A stretch of DNA of 64,000 nucleotides from Microbacterium marinilacus (lineage in GTDB: Bacteria > Actinomycetota > Actinomycetes > Actinomycetales > Microbacteriaceae): assembly GCF_019753765.1 (NCBI RefSeq), contig NZ_JAIJZW010000003.1, positions 1 through 64,000 on the forward strand. The letters are read 5' to 3'. Under the pieces are notes generated by a model that searched no databases, was not told the origin of the DNA, and was given only the letters and a program-made list of their open reading frames with translations. This document shows, in pieces, positions 32,895 through 41,282 of the stretch. Positions within the stretch are counted from its first letter, which is position 1. Every line of letters begins with the position of its first letter. The translations under genes were made by a program, and so were the position numbers.

Positions 32895-33230
32895 CTACCG
32901 CTCGGGCGGGATGGTGAAGCTGCGGATGAGCGCGGCGTCCAGGACGAAGACGCCGGTCGACTCGCCGTTGAACACGCGGCTCCGCCAGTCGAAGCGGATG
33001 GTCGTGGTGTCGCCGTCGGTCGACGCCGACAGCACCTTCATGCGCGCCCCGGCGCCGATCGCGTCGGAGCCTGCCCACTGTCGTATCCGCTCATGCCCGC
33101 GATACTCGGTGCCCCAGTCGTCCACGAGCCCGTCCTGCGCGAAGAGCGCGACGAACGCGTCGGTGTCGGCGGCGTTGATCGCCTCGACGAACGCCGTGAC
33201 GGGCGTGGGGGTGCTCTGCGTGTCGGTCAT
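32895..33230 (-). CDS. SnoaL/NTF2-like small protein
   Basis: The 111-residue protein has the NTF2-like fold pattern: PVTAFVEAINAADTDAFVALFAQDGLVDDWGTEYRGHERIRQW at the start and a beta-rich second half (TIRFDWRSRVFNGESTGVFVLDAALIRSFTIPPE). This fold is used by cyclases, isomerases and small binding proteins. ATG 33230 follows AGAGGA. It lies 29 bases after the SDR stop and is probably co-transcribed with it, so it may act on the same or a related compound. Catalytic residues cannot be assigned. Confidence 0.75.
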   Translation of the reverse strand: MTDTQSTPTPVTAFVEAINAADTDAFVALFAQDGLVDDWGTEYRGHERIRQWAGSDAIGAGARMKVLSASTDGDTTTIRFDWRSRVFNGESTGVFVLDAALIRSFTIPPER

Positions 33231-33259
33231 GTCGTGATCCTCTCTCGATGGCCGCTCGA

Positions 33260-34015
33260 TCAGCGGGTGGTGTAGCCGCCGTTGGCGAAGATCGTCTGGC
33301 CGGTGATCCACCAGCCCTCCGTGGCCAGGAAGGTCACGATGGGGGCGATGTCCTCGATCTTCGTCAGCTGGCCGCCCATGGCCTGCGACTTGTGGAACTC
33401 GACGCGCTCCGGGGTCTCCTGCCCATAGAAGAACGGCGTGTCCATGGGCCCGGGCGCCACGGCTGTCACCGAGACCCCGCGCGGCGCGAACTCCTTCGCC
33501 GCCGCGCGGGTGAAGTGCTCGACCGGGCTCTTGCCGCCGGCGTACGTGGAGTAGCCGTCGGTGAACGCCGCGAGCAGGCTCGTGACGATCGTGATGACCT
33601 TGCCGCCGTCGGCGACATGCCTGCCGGCCTCTTTCAGGAAGAAGTACGCGGCCTTGCTGTTGATGTCGAACATCGAGTCGTACTCGTCTTCGGAGGTCTC
33701 GAGGATCGGCTTGCGCAGCACCTTCCCGACGGTGTTCACCGCCACGTCGATGCGCCCGATCGTCGCCTCCGCCTCGGCGAACAGCGTCGCGACGTTGTCG
33801 GGCCGCGTCAGATCGCCGGTGAGGATCACGCCTCTGCCCCCGGCGGCCTCCACGGCGGCCAGGGTCTGCTCGGCCTCCGGGCGGGCCGAGGTCGAGTTGT
33901 AGTGGATCGCGACGTTGGCCCCGTGGTCGGCGGCGCGCCGGCTGATCAGGCCGCCGAGGTTCTTGGCTCCCGCGGCGACGAGGACGTTCTTTCCCTGGAG
34001 TGTGTGCTCGGTCAT
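33260..34015 (-). CDS. Short-chain dehydrogenase/reductase, FabG-like
   Basis: The 251-residue SDR has an unusual glycine loop, LVAAGAKNLGGLISRRAADHGANVAIHYN, in place of TGxxxGIG. A VNTVGKVL motif, the Ser in TIVTSLLAAF, YSTYAGGKS with the catalytic Tyr and Lys, PGPMDTPFF and the C-terminal WWITGQTIFANGGY follow. It probably reduces a carbonyl with NAD(P)H. The gene is divergent from a TetR regulator over a 70-base region with paired GTATCG boxes, and it precedes a SnoaL-like gene. The non-classical glycine loop resembles the SDR subset found with nogalonic-acid-type enzymes, but the substrate is unknown. Confidence 0.82.
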   Translation of the reverse strand: MTEHTLQGKNVLVAAGAKNLGGLISRRAADHGANVAIHYNSTSARPEAEQTLAAVEAAGGRGVILTGDLTRPDNVATLFAEAEATIGRIDVAVNTVGKVLRKPILETSEDEYDSMFDINSKAAYFFLKEAGRHVADGGKVITIVTSLLAAFTDGYSTYAGGKSPVEHFTRAAAKEFAPRGVSVTAVAPGPMDTPFFYGQETPERVEFHKSQAMGGQLTKIEDIAPIVTFLATEGWWITGQTIFANGGYTTR

Positions 34016-34031
34016 GTCAATGCCTCCTGTC

Positions 34032-34079
34032 TGTATCGACGATATTGAAAGCTATCACACCGATACATGGCGCTACTAT
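34032..34079. promoter_or_regulatory. Divergent promoter region with inverted repeats
   Basis: TGTATCG (34032-34038) and CGATACA (34061-34067) form an inverted pair, with GATA-N8-TATC (34041-34056) between them. TACTAT (34074-34079) is a -10 box six bases before the tetR GTG at 34086, so tetR is probably leaderless. The repeats are candidate TetR sites. Confidence 0.55.
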
Positions 34080-34085
34080 AGCGAT

Positions 34086-34784
34086 GTGACAGAAGCAGCA
34101 CATCCCGATACGCGGACACGGCTGCTGAACGCCGCCGCCGAGCGGATCGCGGCCGCGCCGGGAGGAGAGATCTCGCTCCGGGCGGTCTGCGACGCCGCCG
34201 GCGTGAAGATGCCGACGCTGTACCACTTCTTCGGCAGCAAGCAGGGGCTGCTCGACGCGGTGATCGAGCGCGGCTTCGACCTCTACCTCGCGGAGAAGGC
34301 GGCCCACGAGTCGTCCGGCGACCCCGTCCAGGACATCCGCGACGGCTGGGACGCGCACGTCGCGTTCGGGATCGAGAACCCCGGCTTCTACACGCTGATG
34401 TACGGCATGGTGCGCCCCGGCCACTCGCCTGCGGCGCAGGACCGACCGAGCCGGCTGCTGTCGGCGCTCACCCATGCCGCTGCCCGCGAGGGCCGCCTGA
34501 TCGTCGACCCGGAGCAGGCGGCCGCGCACATCCTCGTCGCCAACATCGGCGTGACCCTGCGGCAGATCGTGCTCGCCGCGCCGGACCCGCAGCTCTCCGC
34601 CGCGGTGCGCGAGGGCGCCATCGCCGCGATCACGGGGACCGGGAAGGCGACGTCGCCCGCCTCCGACCGGCGTGCCGAGATCCATCGCGTGCTCGAGCAC
34701 GCCGCCGCGCACGCCGAGGTGCTCGGAGCCGCCGAGACGCAGCTCCTCATCCAGTGGCTGCGCAAGCTGGGGTCGGACGGATGA
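34086..34784 (+). CDS. TetR/AcrR-family transcriptional regulator
   Basis: The 232-residue regulator starts at GTG 34086, close to a TACTAT box. Its helix-turn-helix is AERIAAAPGGEISLRAVCDAAGVKMPTLYHFFGSKQGLLDAVIERGF. The C-terminal domain includes FGIENPGFYTLMYGMVRPG and RLLSALTHAAAREGRL, as in the TetR_C_WHG-like group. It probably represses the divergent SDR-SnoaL operon. The C-terminus continues with a long amphipathic helical part rich in Ala and Glu. The effector is unknown. Confidence 0.88.
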   Translation: MTEAAHPDTRTRLLNAAAERIAAAPGGEISLRAVCDAAGVKMPTLYHFFGSKQGLLDAVIERGFDLYLAEKAAHESSGDPVQDIRDGWDAHVAFGIENPGFYTLMYGMVRPGHSPAAQDRPSRLLSALTHAAAREGRLIVDPEQAAAHILVANIGVTLRQIVLAAPDPQLSAAVREGAIAAITGTGKATSPASDRRAEIHRVLEHAAAHAEVLGAAETQLLIQWLRKLGSDG

Positions 34785-34811
34785 CGAGACGCCCCGGCCC
34801 GCCGCGTGCCG

Positions 34812-35747
34812 CTAGCGCAGCAGGCCCGCCTGCTCGAGATGACGCCGCACGACCGCGACCTCCGCGTCGTCCAGCGGGATGTACGGGTCGGCGGTGCGCG
34901 CGTCGTCGATCACGCCGAGCAGGTGCAGTGCCGCCTTGAACGCGCCGAGGGCCGACGAGCCCCGGCCCATGCGCTCGGCGGGGGCGGCGTCGACGAGCCC
35001 GAACAGCGCGAACAGCCGATCCTGCTCGGAGCGCGCGGCGGCCCAGTCGCCGGCTCGCGCGGCCGTGTAGAGACGCACGTATGCGTGGGGGTCGACGTTT
35101 CCCAGCCCGGGGACGCAGCCGGCGGCTCCGAACGCGAGCGCCGAGTCGACCGTGAGCTCCGAGCCGGTGAGCACCGCGAAGCGGTCGAGCCCTCGCTCGC
35201 GAGCGCCCAGGATCACCCGCCTCAGGCCGGCGTCGTCCCCGCTCGAGTCCTTGAGCGCGACGATCGTCCCGTCGGCGGCGAGGTCGAGCACCGTGGACGT
35301 GTCGAGCTTCGTCCCGACGGCGACGGGGATGTCGTACGCGACCTGCGGGACGGGCGAGCTCTCCGCCACGAGCCGGAAGTGCCGGGCGATCTCCGCCGGA
35401 TGGGTCCGCGTGTAGAAGGGCGCGGTGACGACCGCCGCGTCCGCCCCTGCCGCGGCCGCCGCGGCGACCTGACGTCGCACGCGCGGCGTGGTCATGTCGA
35501 TCGCGCCGGCCAGGACGGGCACGCGGCCGTCGGCGACCGAGACGACGGTCTCGGTCACGCGCACCCGCTGCTCATCGGTGAGGAAGGCGACCTCGCCGGT
35601 CGACCCGAGCACGAACAGCCCGGCCGCGCCGGCGTCGACGATCCGCGCCGCCAGACGCTCGAGCGAGCGCACGTCGACCTCGCCGTCGGGCGTGAGCGGC
35701 GTCGCCAGTGGCGGGATGATGCCGTGCAGTGACAGTTCTGCGGTCAT
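34812..35747 (-). CDS. DapA-family aldolase (sugar-acid type), not the lysine enzyme by context
   Basis: The 311-residue TIM-barrel protein of the dihydrodipicolinate synthase/N-acetylneuraminate lyase superfamily has GSTGEVAFLTDEQR, the active-site tyrosine in VAYDIPVAVG and the Schiff-base lysine in IVALKDSSGD. The family uses pyruvate-linked aldol cleavage or condensation. Its neighbours (NanT-like importer, 2-hydroxyacid dehydrogenase, HpcH/HpaI aldolase, LacI) point to sugar-acid breakdown rather than lysine synthesis. Sialic acid lyase is possible because of the NanT homology, but no other sialic-acid genes are visible. A terminator-like hairpin separates it from the transporter gene. 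Confidence 0.8.
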   Translation of the reverse strand: MTAELSLHGIIPPLATPLTPDGEVDVRSLERLAARIVDAGAAGLFVLGSTGEVAFLTDEQRVRVTETVVSVADGRVPVLAGAIDMTTPRVRRQVAAAAAAGADAAVVTAPFYTRTHPAEIARHFRLVAESSPVPQVAYDIPVAVGTKLDTSTVLDLAADGTIVALKDSSGDDAGLRRVILGARERGLDRFAVLTGSELTVDSALAFGAAGCVPGLGNVDPHAYVRLYTAARAGDWAAARSEQDRLFALFGLVDAAPAERMGRGSSALGAFKAALHLLGVIDDARTADPYIPLDDAEVAVVRRHLEQAGLLR

Positions 35748-35785
35748 CTGAGAGATCCTCCTCGATCGGGATGGACAAGCGGGCG

Positions 35786-35820
35786 CAGGGGGCGGCGTCC
35801 GATCTCACCGCCGCCCCCTG
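35786..35820 (-). terminator. Hairpin between the transporter and aldolase genes
   Basis: CAGGGGGCGGCG and CGCCGCCCCCTG form a perfect 12-pair stem with an 11-base loop, just after the transporter stop. There is no U-tract. It may reduce read-through into the aldolase gene or protect the upstream mRNA. Confidence 0.6.
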
Positions 35821-35823
35821 CTC

Positions 35824-37338
35824 TCAGCGTCGCCTCGCGCTGTCGCCGACGCCCTCGGCGTCCGGGGCCGATGCGTCCTCGTCGATGCCGAGCAGACCGT
35901 CGCGGGCGAAGTCCGACGGGAGCGACGCGTCCGGGTGGACGAGGCGCTGGACGTGCGCGGGCACGTTGAAGCCGATCAGCAGGATCACCACGGTGGTCAG
36001 CGAGAACGACAGCAGCGGCAGGGCGAAGCCGAGCGAGAAGTTGCTGGCGATCGACGCGCCGAGCACCGGCGCGATCGCGCCGCCGAGGGCGCCCACGTTG
36101 TAGGTGAACCCCAGGCTGGCAGCGCGCTGCTCGGTCGGGAAGAAGCCGCTGATCCACTTGGGGTGCAGCCCCGAGATGCCCTGCCCGAAGAGCTGTTGGA
36201 GGAACAGCAGCGCGCCCAGCACGATGAGCTGCGTCCCGCCGATGAGGAACACGGGGAAGATCAGCAGCTGTGACAGCAGCAGGCTCCCCACGTACGCCCA
36301 GCGCGTGCCGAACCTGTCGCCGATGAAGCCCGCGACCACGCATCCGATCGCGTTGCCGAAGCCCGCGAAGAAGACCACCGTGGCGACGTCCGTGGGGTCG
36401 TAGTTCAGCTCGGTGGACGCGTACGTGGGCAGCAGCGCCTGGATCGGCCAGGAGTAGAGGAAGGCGCACAGCACGGTGAAGGTGACCATCACGATGAGCG
36501 GCCAGCGCCTTCCGCCGAACTGCACCATGTAGGAGATGAACACGGCGGCCGTGACCACGCCCGCCGCGGCCGTGCCGAGACCGTTCAGCTGGCCGGTGAA
36601 GATCAGCAGCAGCAGCGCCATGGCGATCACGGCGGTGATGGTGTTGACGACGCGCAGCCGACCCTTGAACAGCATCGCGAAGACGTTCGGCGCCGCCTTC
36701 GCGCCCGGGGCCTCGTCGCGGCGGCGCGACTTCTCCCAGTCCTCCGGCTCCGGCAGGCTGCGGCGCAGCCACAGGGTGAGGACGATCGGCACCAGGCCGA
36801 TGGCGAACAGGGCCCGCCAGCCGAACTCGGGCACGACGAAGCGGTACACCTGGCCGGCGAGGACGGTGCCGACGGCGGCGCCGGAGATGAGGAAGCCGCT
36901 GGCCTTGTTCTTCAGCCGGGGCGGCCATGCCTCGATCACGTACGTCGAGCTCGCGCCGTACTCGCCGGCCATGCCGAGGCCGATCACGATGCGGGCGATG
37001 AACAGCACGGCGTAGGAGGGGGCGACGGCGCAGGCGAGCGAGCCGAGCGAGAACAGCAGGATGCTTGTGATCATCGCGACCCGACGCCCGAAGCGGTCGC
37101 CGACCGCGCCGATCGCGAGGCCGCCGAACCAGCGGCTGACGAAGGCCGCGGAGACCAGGCTCGCCGCCTGCACCCCCGAGAGGCCGAACTCGTCGCTGAT
37201 GTGGGTCAGCACCAGGGTGATGAGCACGAAGTCGAAGCCGTCGAGCAGGTAGCCGAGCCACGAGGCGGCGAACATCTTCCATTGACGCCTGGACACCTGC
37301 CGGTACCAGGGAGCGGTGGTCGGGGATGTGTGGATCAC
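35824..37338 (-). CDS. NanT-like MFS sugar-acid transporter
   Basis: The 504-residue transporter is strikingly similar to sialic acid transporter NanT. It starts [38 protein letters not shown] and continues with [70 protein letters not shown] and [23 protein letters not shown]. It belongs to the proton-coupled symporter group of the major facilitator superfamily and has the extra helices typical of NanT (14 in all). GTG 37338 follows GAGAGAACC. The surrounding aldolase and dehydrogenase genes suggest import of a sugar acid; sialic acid itself is only one candidate. Confidence 0.85.
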   Translation of the reverse strand: MIHTSPTTAPWYRQVSRRQWKMFAASWLGYLLDGFDFVLITLVLTHISDEFGLSGVQAASLVSAAFVSRWFGGLAIGAVGDRFGRRVAMITSILLFSLGSLACAVAPSYAVLFIARIVIGLGMAGEYGASSTYVIEAWPPRLKNKASGFLISGAAVGTVLAGQVYRFVVPEFGWRALFAIGLVPIVLTLWLRRSLPEPEDWEKSRRRDEAPGAKAAPNVFAMLFKGRLRVVNTITAVIAMALLLLIFTGQLNGLGTAAAGVVTAAVFISYMVQFGGRRWPLIVMVTFTVLCAFLYSWPIQALLPTYASTELNYDPTDVATVVFFAGFGNAIGCVVAGFIGDRFGTRWAYVGSLLLSQLLIFPVFLIGGTQLIVLGALLFLQQLFGQGISGLHPKWISGFFPTEQRAASLGFTYNVGALGGAIAPVLGASIASNFSLGFALPLLSFSLTTVVILLIGFNVPAHVQRLVHPDASLPSDFARDGLLGIDEDASAPDAEGVGDSARRR

Positions 37339-37414
37339 GGTTCTCTCACTTCATCGTGTGAACGGGTCGGGGTGATGCAGGGTCGGCGGTGCGGCGGGGA
37401 GCGCCGCCCGGGGG

Positions 37415-38353
37415 TCAGCGGTTGACGGCGGTCGGGAGCGCGGTGCCGCGCGCGAAGGCGAGGACGTTGCCGACGGCCAGGTCGGCCATCGCCTCGCGTG
37501 TCTCTCGCGTGGCCGAGCCGAGGTGCGGGGCGAGGACGACGTTGTCGAGCGAGGCGAGACCCGCGGCGAGGCGGGGCTCGTTCTCGTAGACGTCCAGGCC
37601 CGCCGCGGCGATCGTGCCGTCGCGCAGCGCGGCGACCAGCGCGGCCTCGTCCACCACCGCTCCGCGAGCGGTGTTGACCAGCACGGCGGTCGGCTTCATC
37701 GAGCGCAATCTGTCGGCGTCGACGAGATGGCGGGTCTCGTCGGTCAGAGGGCAGTGCAGCGACACCGCGTCCGAGGTGGCGAACAGCTCGTCGAGCGGCA
37801 TCCATTCGACGTCGTCCTCGGGACGGGGACGACGCGAGGACGACGCGACCGTCATGCCGAACGCGCGGGCGCGGTGCGCGACCGCCTCGCCGACGCGTCC
37901 GTAGCCGACGATGCCCAGCCGCTTGCCGGCGAGCGATCGGCCCCACATGAAGTCGAAGCCCCACGACCACGCGGCGCCGGAGCGCACGAGGCGGTCTCCC
38001 TCGCTCACGCGCCGTGTCGCATCCAGCAGCAGGGACATGGTGATGTCGGCCGTGGCCTCCGTGAGCACGTCGGGGGTGTTCGTCACGGCGATGCCCGCCG
38101 TCGTGGCGGCGGCGACGTCGATGTTGTCGTAGCCGGCGCCCACGTTGGCGATCAGCCGCGCGCCGTGGGCGGCGAGCTCGGCGATGGCCGTCGCGTCGAG
38201 CGCGTCGGTGATCGTCACGACGACGGCGTCGAGACGCTCGACGCCGAGGAGGGCCTCGACGTGCTCGGCGTGGAGCAGCTCGCCCCCGACCTCGGCGAGT
38301 GCCTGCGACGACGGCGCCGGCAGGGGGACGGTCGTGGCGACGCGGATGCTCAC
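37415..38353 (-). CDS. D-2-hydroxyacid dehydrogenase (glyoxylate/hydroxypyruvate reductase-like)
   Basis: The 312-residue NAD(P)-dependent enzyme has the Rossmann motif GIVGYGRVGEAVAHRARAFGM, the substrate-binding VGAGYDNID, the active-site Arg in VNTARGAVVDE, Glu in VYENEP and His in LAPHLGSAT. It probably interconverts a 2-oxo acid such as hydroxypyruvate or glyoxylate with the D-hydroxy acid. Its GTG start overlaps the upstream aldolase stop (GTGA), so the aldolase product or by-product may be its substrate. It then leads, after 76 bases, into the transporter gene. Confidence 0.9.
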   Translation of the reverse strand: MSIRVATTVPLPAPSSQALAEVGGELLHAEHVEALLGVERLDAVVVTITDALDATAIAELAAHGARLIANVGAGYDNIDVAAATTAGIAVTNTPDVLTEATADITMSLLLDATRRVSEGDRLVRSGAAWSWGFDFMWGRSLAGKRLGIVGYGRVGEAVAHRARAFGMTVASSSRRPRPEDDVEWMPLDELFATSDAVSLHCPLTDETRHLVDADRLRSMKPTAVLVNTARGAVVDEAALVAALRDGTIAAAGLDVYENEPRLAAGLASLDNVVLAPHLGSATRETREAMADLAVGNVLAFARGTALPTAVNR

Positions 38354-39150
38354 GGCAGCACCGCGGCGGTGGGCTCCGCCTCGACGAGCAGCTCACGGGC
38401 CTCGGTCCCGAGCTGCTTCCAGCCGAAGTAGAGCATCTCGAGGTCGATGCCGAGCGAGAAGTGACGGAAGCCCTGCGCGGTCAGGTCGCTGAACTCGTCC
38501 AGGCTGCCCAGCTCGATGCGCGCCGGCACGCCGTGCCGGCGGCATGCGTCGAAGACGCGCTGCCGCACCGCGTCGATCTCGGCGGTCGAGCCTCCCGAGC
38601 TCATCCGGAAGTCGGTGGGCCCCCACTGCACGAAGTCGATGCCGGGAACGGAGAGCAGCGCGTCCAGGTCGTCGAAGCTCTCGCGCTTCTCGACCATCAC
38701 GCCGACGACGGTCTCGGCGACCCTGGCGATGTACTGTTCGCCGCCGCCGTAGGTCGGCCGCGCGTTGCGGCGGGCGGCGGCGCCGTACGTGCCCCCGTGC
38801 TCGGGGGTGTCGGGACGCACCGAGGCGACGGCGCGCTCGACGTCGTCGCGCGTGCGCATGTCGGCGAAGAGCACCCCGTGGAAGCCCGACCCGACGGCCC
38901 GTTGCGCGAGGTAGTGGTTCTGCTCGTAGTCGAGCTTGATCATCGTGCCGAGCCCGTAGAGCTCGCCGGCGCGGCCGATGGCGTCGAGGTCGTGCAGCGT
39001 GAAGGCGTTGTACTCGGCGAGGAACTCGACGTAGTCGAACACCCCGGTCTGGCCGACGGCCTCGATGACGGCGGGGTCGGGAAGCAGCACACGGGTCGCG
39101 ATCGTCGGCTGCCCTGCCGAGAGCTTCTCGCGAATGGGGTTCGGGCGCAC
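38350..39150 (-). CDS. HpcH/HpaI-family aldolase with altered catalytic residues
   Basis: The 266-residue protein has the HpcH/HpaI/citrate-lyase fold pattern. It reads FDYVEFLAEYNAFTLHDL at the first strand, MIKLDYEQNHYLAQRAVGSGFHGVLFADMRT, the metal-ligand Glu in VGVMVEKRESFDDLDAL and the WGPTDFRMSSGG loop with the metal-binding Asp. In standard members the first strand ends in EH (catalytic His) and the next holds an Arg; here these read EY and K. A divergent subgroup with this pattern exists in my memory. It starts at GTG 39150 and is coupled to the dehydrogenase. Confidence 0.75.
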   Translation of the reverse strand: MRPNPIREKLSAGQPTIATRVLLPDPAVIEAVGQTGVFDYVEFLAEYNAFTLHDLDAIGRAGELYGLGTMIKLDYEQNHYLAQRAVGSGFHGVLFADMRTRDDVERAVASVRPDTPEHGGTYGAAARRNARPTYGGGEQYIARVAETVVGVMVEKRESFDDLDALLSVPGIDFVQWGPTDFRMSSGGSTAEIDAVRQRVFDACRRHGVPARIELGSLDEFSDLTAQGFRHFSLGIDLEMLYFGWKQLGTEARELLVEAEPTAAVLP

Positions 39151-39319
39151 GGGTCGAGTCCTTTCATCGGTGACGGCGCAGCGCGGAGGGCGCGGCGACC
39201 GGCGACGCGGCCCGGCCGGGTGCGCGGGCGCGTCGAGGGCGAGGCGTCCGCCTCGCGTTCGGGGGCCGCCCGCTGCTCCCCTGCTGCGATGCGGGGGACG
39301 TGCTGCGGCTCTCAGAAGG

Positions 39320-39380
39320 AGACTAGGAATCGCTGACGGAGGCCGAAACGGCTGCGCCGACTTTCGCGCTCACTTTCGCA
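39320..39380 (-). promoter_or_regulatory. Promoter of the sugar-acid operon with overlapping CGAAA-type sites
   Basis: On the minus strand TTTCGG (complement of 39343-39348), a 17-base spacer and TAGTCT (39320-39325) form a promoter. The -35 element lies inside CCGAAACGG (39343-39351). Two further copies, ACTTTCGCG (39360-39368) and ACTTTCGCA (39372-39380), lie upstream. The CGAAA core matches repeats before the lacI gene, suggesting a shared LacI site. Confidence 0.55.
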
Positions 39381-39430
39381 ACTCCGCGGCCGAGCCCGGG
39401 CGGAGGCCCTTCTCCACGGCAGCGGGGAGG

Positions 39431-40432
39431 TCAGTGCGTCTGCATGGTCGAGCCGCGCACGACGAGCTGCGACTCGACGGTGTGCCGCCCGGGCGCGGGG
39501 GCACCGTCGATGGCACGCAGCAGCAGGTCGGCCGAGACGCGGCCGATCTCCTCCAGGTGCATGTCGATCGACGTCAGGCCCGGACGGGTCGCCTCGGCCA
39601 TCGAGATCCAGTTGTCGTGACCGATGACCCGGGCGCGGGAGGGGACGTCCCATCCCTCCTCGCGAAGCACCTCGAGCACGCCGCGGGCGATCTGGTCGTT
39701 GCCGCAGAGGAACCCGTCGACGTCGGGGTCGCGCGCGATCATCGCGCGGGCGGCGGCCCGGCCCCACTGCTCCGAGTACTCACCCGCGTAGACCGTCGAG
39801 CCGACGAGCGGGACGTCGGCCGCCATCAGGACGTCGCGCGCACCCGCCGAGCGCTCGACGGATGCGCGCACCCGTGGATTCCCCGCGATGACGCCGACGC
39901 GGGTCGCTCCCGCCTGCACGAGATGCTCCGCCGCGATGCGACCCGATCGCTCGTGCGACGAGTCGACCGAGGTGTCGCCGGGCGCGGAGGAGGGCGCGTA
40001 GGCGTAGACGAGCGGCACGTCGAACATGCTGCTGAGGCTCGCCCGCTCGTTCGACACGCTGCCGAGCACGATGATGCCGTCGACCTTGCGCTCGACGAGC
40101 GCGCGCAGGTGGTGACGCTCGCGGATCGTGTCGCCGCGCGCGTCGCACATCAGCAGCGACACGGCCCCGAGCCCGAACGCGTCCTCCGCGCCCATCATGA
40201 TCGGCAGGGCGAAGCGGCCCGACAGGTCGCTCGCGATGATGCCGACCGTTCCGCCCAGCTTGAACCGGCTCGCCCCCTGCCGCGGCACGTAGCCGAGGCG
40301 TTCGGCGGCTGCCACGACCCGCCTGCGGGTCGCCGCGCTCACGCGCGGACGGTCGTTGAGCGCCTTCGACGCGGTGCTCAGGGACACCCCGGCCGCAGCG
40401 GCGACCGCGGTCAGCGAGGCGTCCTGACCCAT
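39431..40432 (-). CDS. LacI-family transcriptional regulator of the sugar-acid operon
   Basis: The 333-residue regulator has an N-terminal LacI helix-turn-helix (LTAVAAAAGVSLSTASKALNDRPRVSAATRRRVVAAAERLGYVPRQGASRFKLGGT). Its sensor domain (GIIASDLSGRFALPIMMGAEDAFG, VIAGNPRVRASVERSAGARDVLMAAD, DPDVDGFLCGNDQIARGVLEVL, TSIDMHLEEIGRVSADLLLRAI) is of the kind that binds sugars. It lies just upstream of, and on the same strand as, the aldolase gene. Repeated CGCGAAAC sites before both suggest autoregulation and control of the operon. Confidence 0.9.
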   Translation of the reverse strand: MGQDASLTAVAAAAGVSLSTASKALNDRPRVSAATRRRVVAAAERLGYVPRQGASRFKLGGTVGIIASDLSGRFALPIMMGAEDAFGLGAVSLLMCDARGDTIRERHHLRALVERKVDGIIVLGSVSNERASLSSMFDVPLVYAYAPSSAPGDTSVDSSHERSGRIAAEHLVQAGATRVGVIAGNPRVRASVERSAGARDVLMAADVPLVGSTVYAGEYSEQWGRAAARAMIARDPDVDGFLCGNDQIARGVLEVLREEGWDVPSRARVIGHDNWISMAEATRPGLTSIDMHLEEIGRVSADLLLRAIDGAPAPGRHTVESQLVVRGSTMQTH

Positions 40433-40452
40433 CCGCGACCTCCTGCCCGTCG

Positions 40453-40480
40453 CGCGAAACGGCGCGAAACCCGTTCCATT
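40453..40480 (-). promoter_or_regulatory. CGCGAAAC direct repeats upstream of lacI
   Basis: CGCGAAAC occurs at 40453-40460 and 40463-40470, exactly one helical turn apart. The second extends into GAAACCCGTTCC, an imperfect palindrome with a CC centre as in LacI operators. The motif also occurs at the operon promoter, so it is a candidate site for the regulator itself. Confidence 0.5.
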
Positions 40481-40525
40481 GTGCCGCTCGACGGTGCGTC
40501 GTGGCGTCGGCCGCTGCGACCGCGG

Positions 40526-41173
40526 TCACTCCCGGCGCTCGGGTGAGCGTTCGGCGGGAGTCTTCGAACCGCGAAGCAGCAGGGCGCCGACGACGAGCTG
40601 CCAGAGCATGAAGGTGTAGACGGCGCCGCGCTCCCAGACACCGTCGGGCAGCGCGACGTGGGCGACGAGCAGCGCGGCCGACGCGAAGCCGATCGCTCCC
40701 AGCACCGGCCCGATGCGCCGGGCCGCGCCGAGGAAGCGCAACGGTCCGACCGAGACGATGCTGAGCGCGTTGCCGGCGGCGATCGCCGCGACCGCGCCCG
40801 CCGCGTGGAAGACGATCAGGCCGTTGTCGACGTTGCTCGGCGAGCCCGGGACGAGCCCGACGAAGGTGATGCCGGCGGTGTAGAGGGCGCCGAGCACGAG
40901 CATCGGGACGCGCAGCCTGCTGGCGCTGAGCTGCGGCACGAGCAGCGCCAGCCCGACGAAGAACAGCAGCCCGGCGCCGATGAACCCGGCGTTCATGACC
41001 TGGGGGATCTGCGACTCCAGCACGCGGCCCTGCAGTTCGGCGTGCTCCGCGACTCCGAGGTCGCTGATGTAGAACGTCGCGTAGTCGTAGCCGGGGAAGA
41101 CCGAGGCCGTGATCGCCTCGCACAGCAGATACCAGACCGTCGCCGCGATCCAGAGGAGGCCGGTGGCGTTCAC
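40526..41173 (-). CDS. DUF998-family membrane protein
   Basis: The 215-residue protein is predicted to have six membrane helices. It begins MNATGLLWIAATVWYLLCEAITASVFPGYDYATFYISDLGVAEH. The conserved P.Y....YISDLG motif just after the first helix is the DUF998 signature. A VPGSPSN loop and the HAAGAVAAIAAGNALSI helix also match this family. A polar C-terminal tail (KTPAERSPERRE) is cytoplasmic. The molecular function of DUF998 proteins is not established. The gene stands alone, followed by a LacI gene after about 90 bases. Confidence 0.85.
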   Translation of the reverse strand: MNATGLLWIAATVWYLLCEAITASVFPGYDYATFYISDLGVAEHAELQGRVLESQIPQVMNAGFIGAGLLFFVGLALLVPQLSASRLRVPMLVLGALYTAGITFVGLVPGSPSNVDNGLIVFHAAGAVAAIAAGNALSIVSVGPLRFLGAARRIGPVLGAIGFASAALLVAHVALPDGVWERGAVYTFMLWQLVVGALLLRGSKTPAERSPERRE

Positions 41174-41282
41174 GCGTCCCCCGCTCCTCGTCTGGTGGCT
41201 GATGCCACCCTACGTCTCGCGGTCGGGTGCGCGGCCCGGCCGGCTGGGCGTGCCGGCCGGCCGGGCGAGCGCGCTCGCCGCG

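Noticed and set aside
34812-37338. Naming the DapA-family enzyme nanA and the transporter nanT with certainty
   Set aside because: Transporter similarity is strong but no other sialic-acid genes are present, and the aldolase residues do not separate sialate lyase from other keto-acid aldolases.
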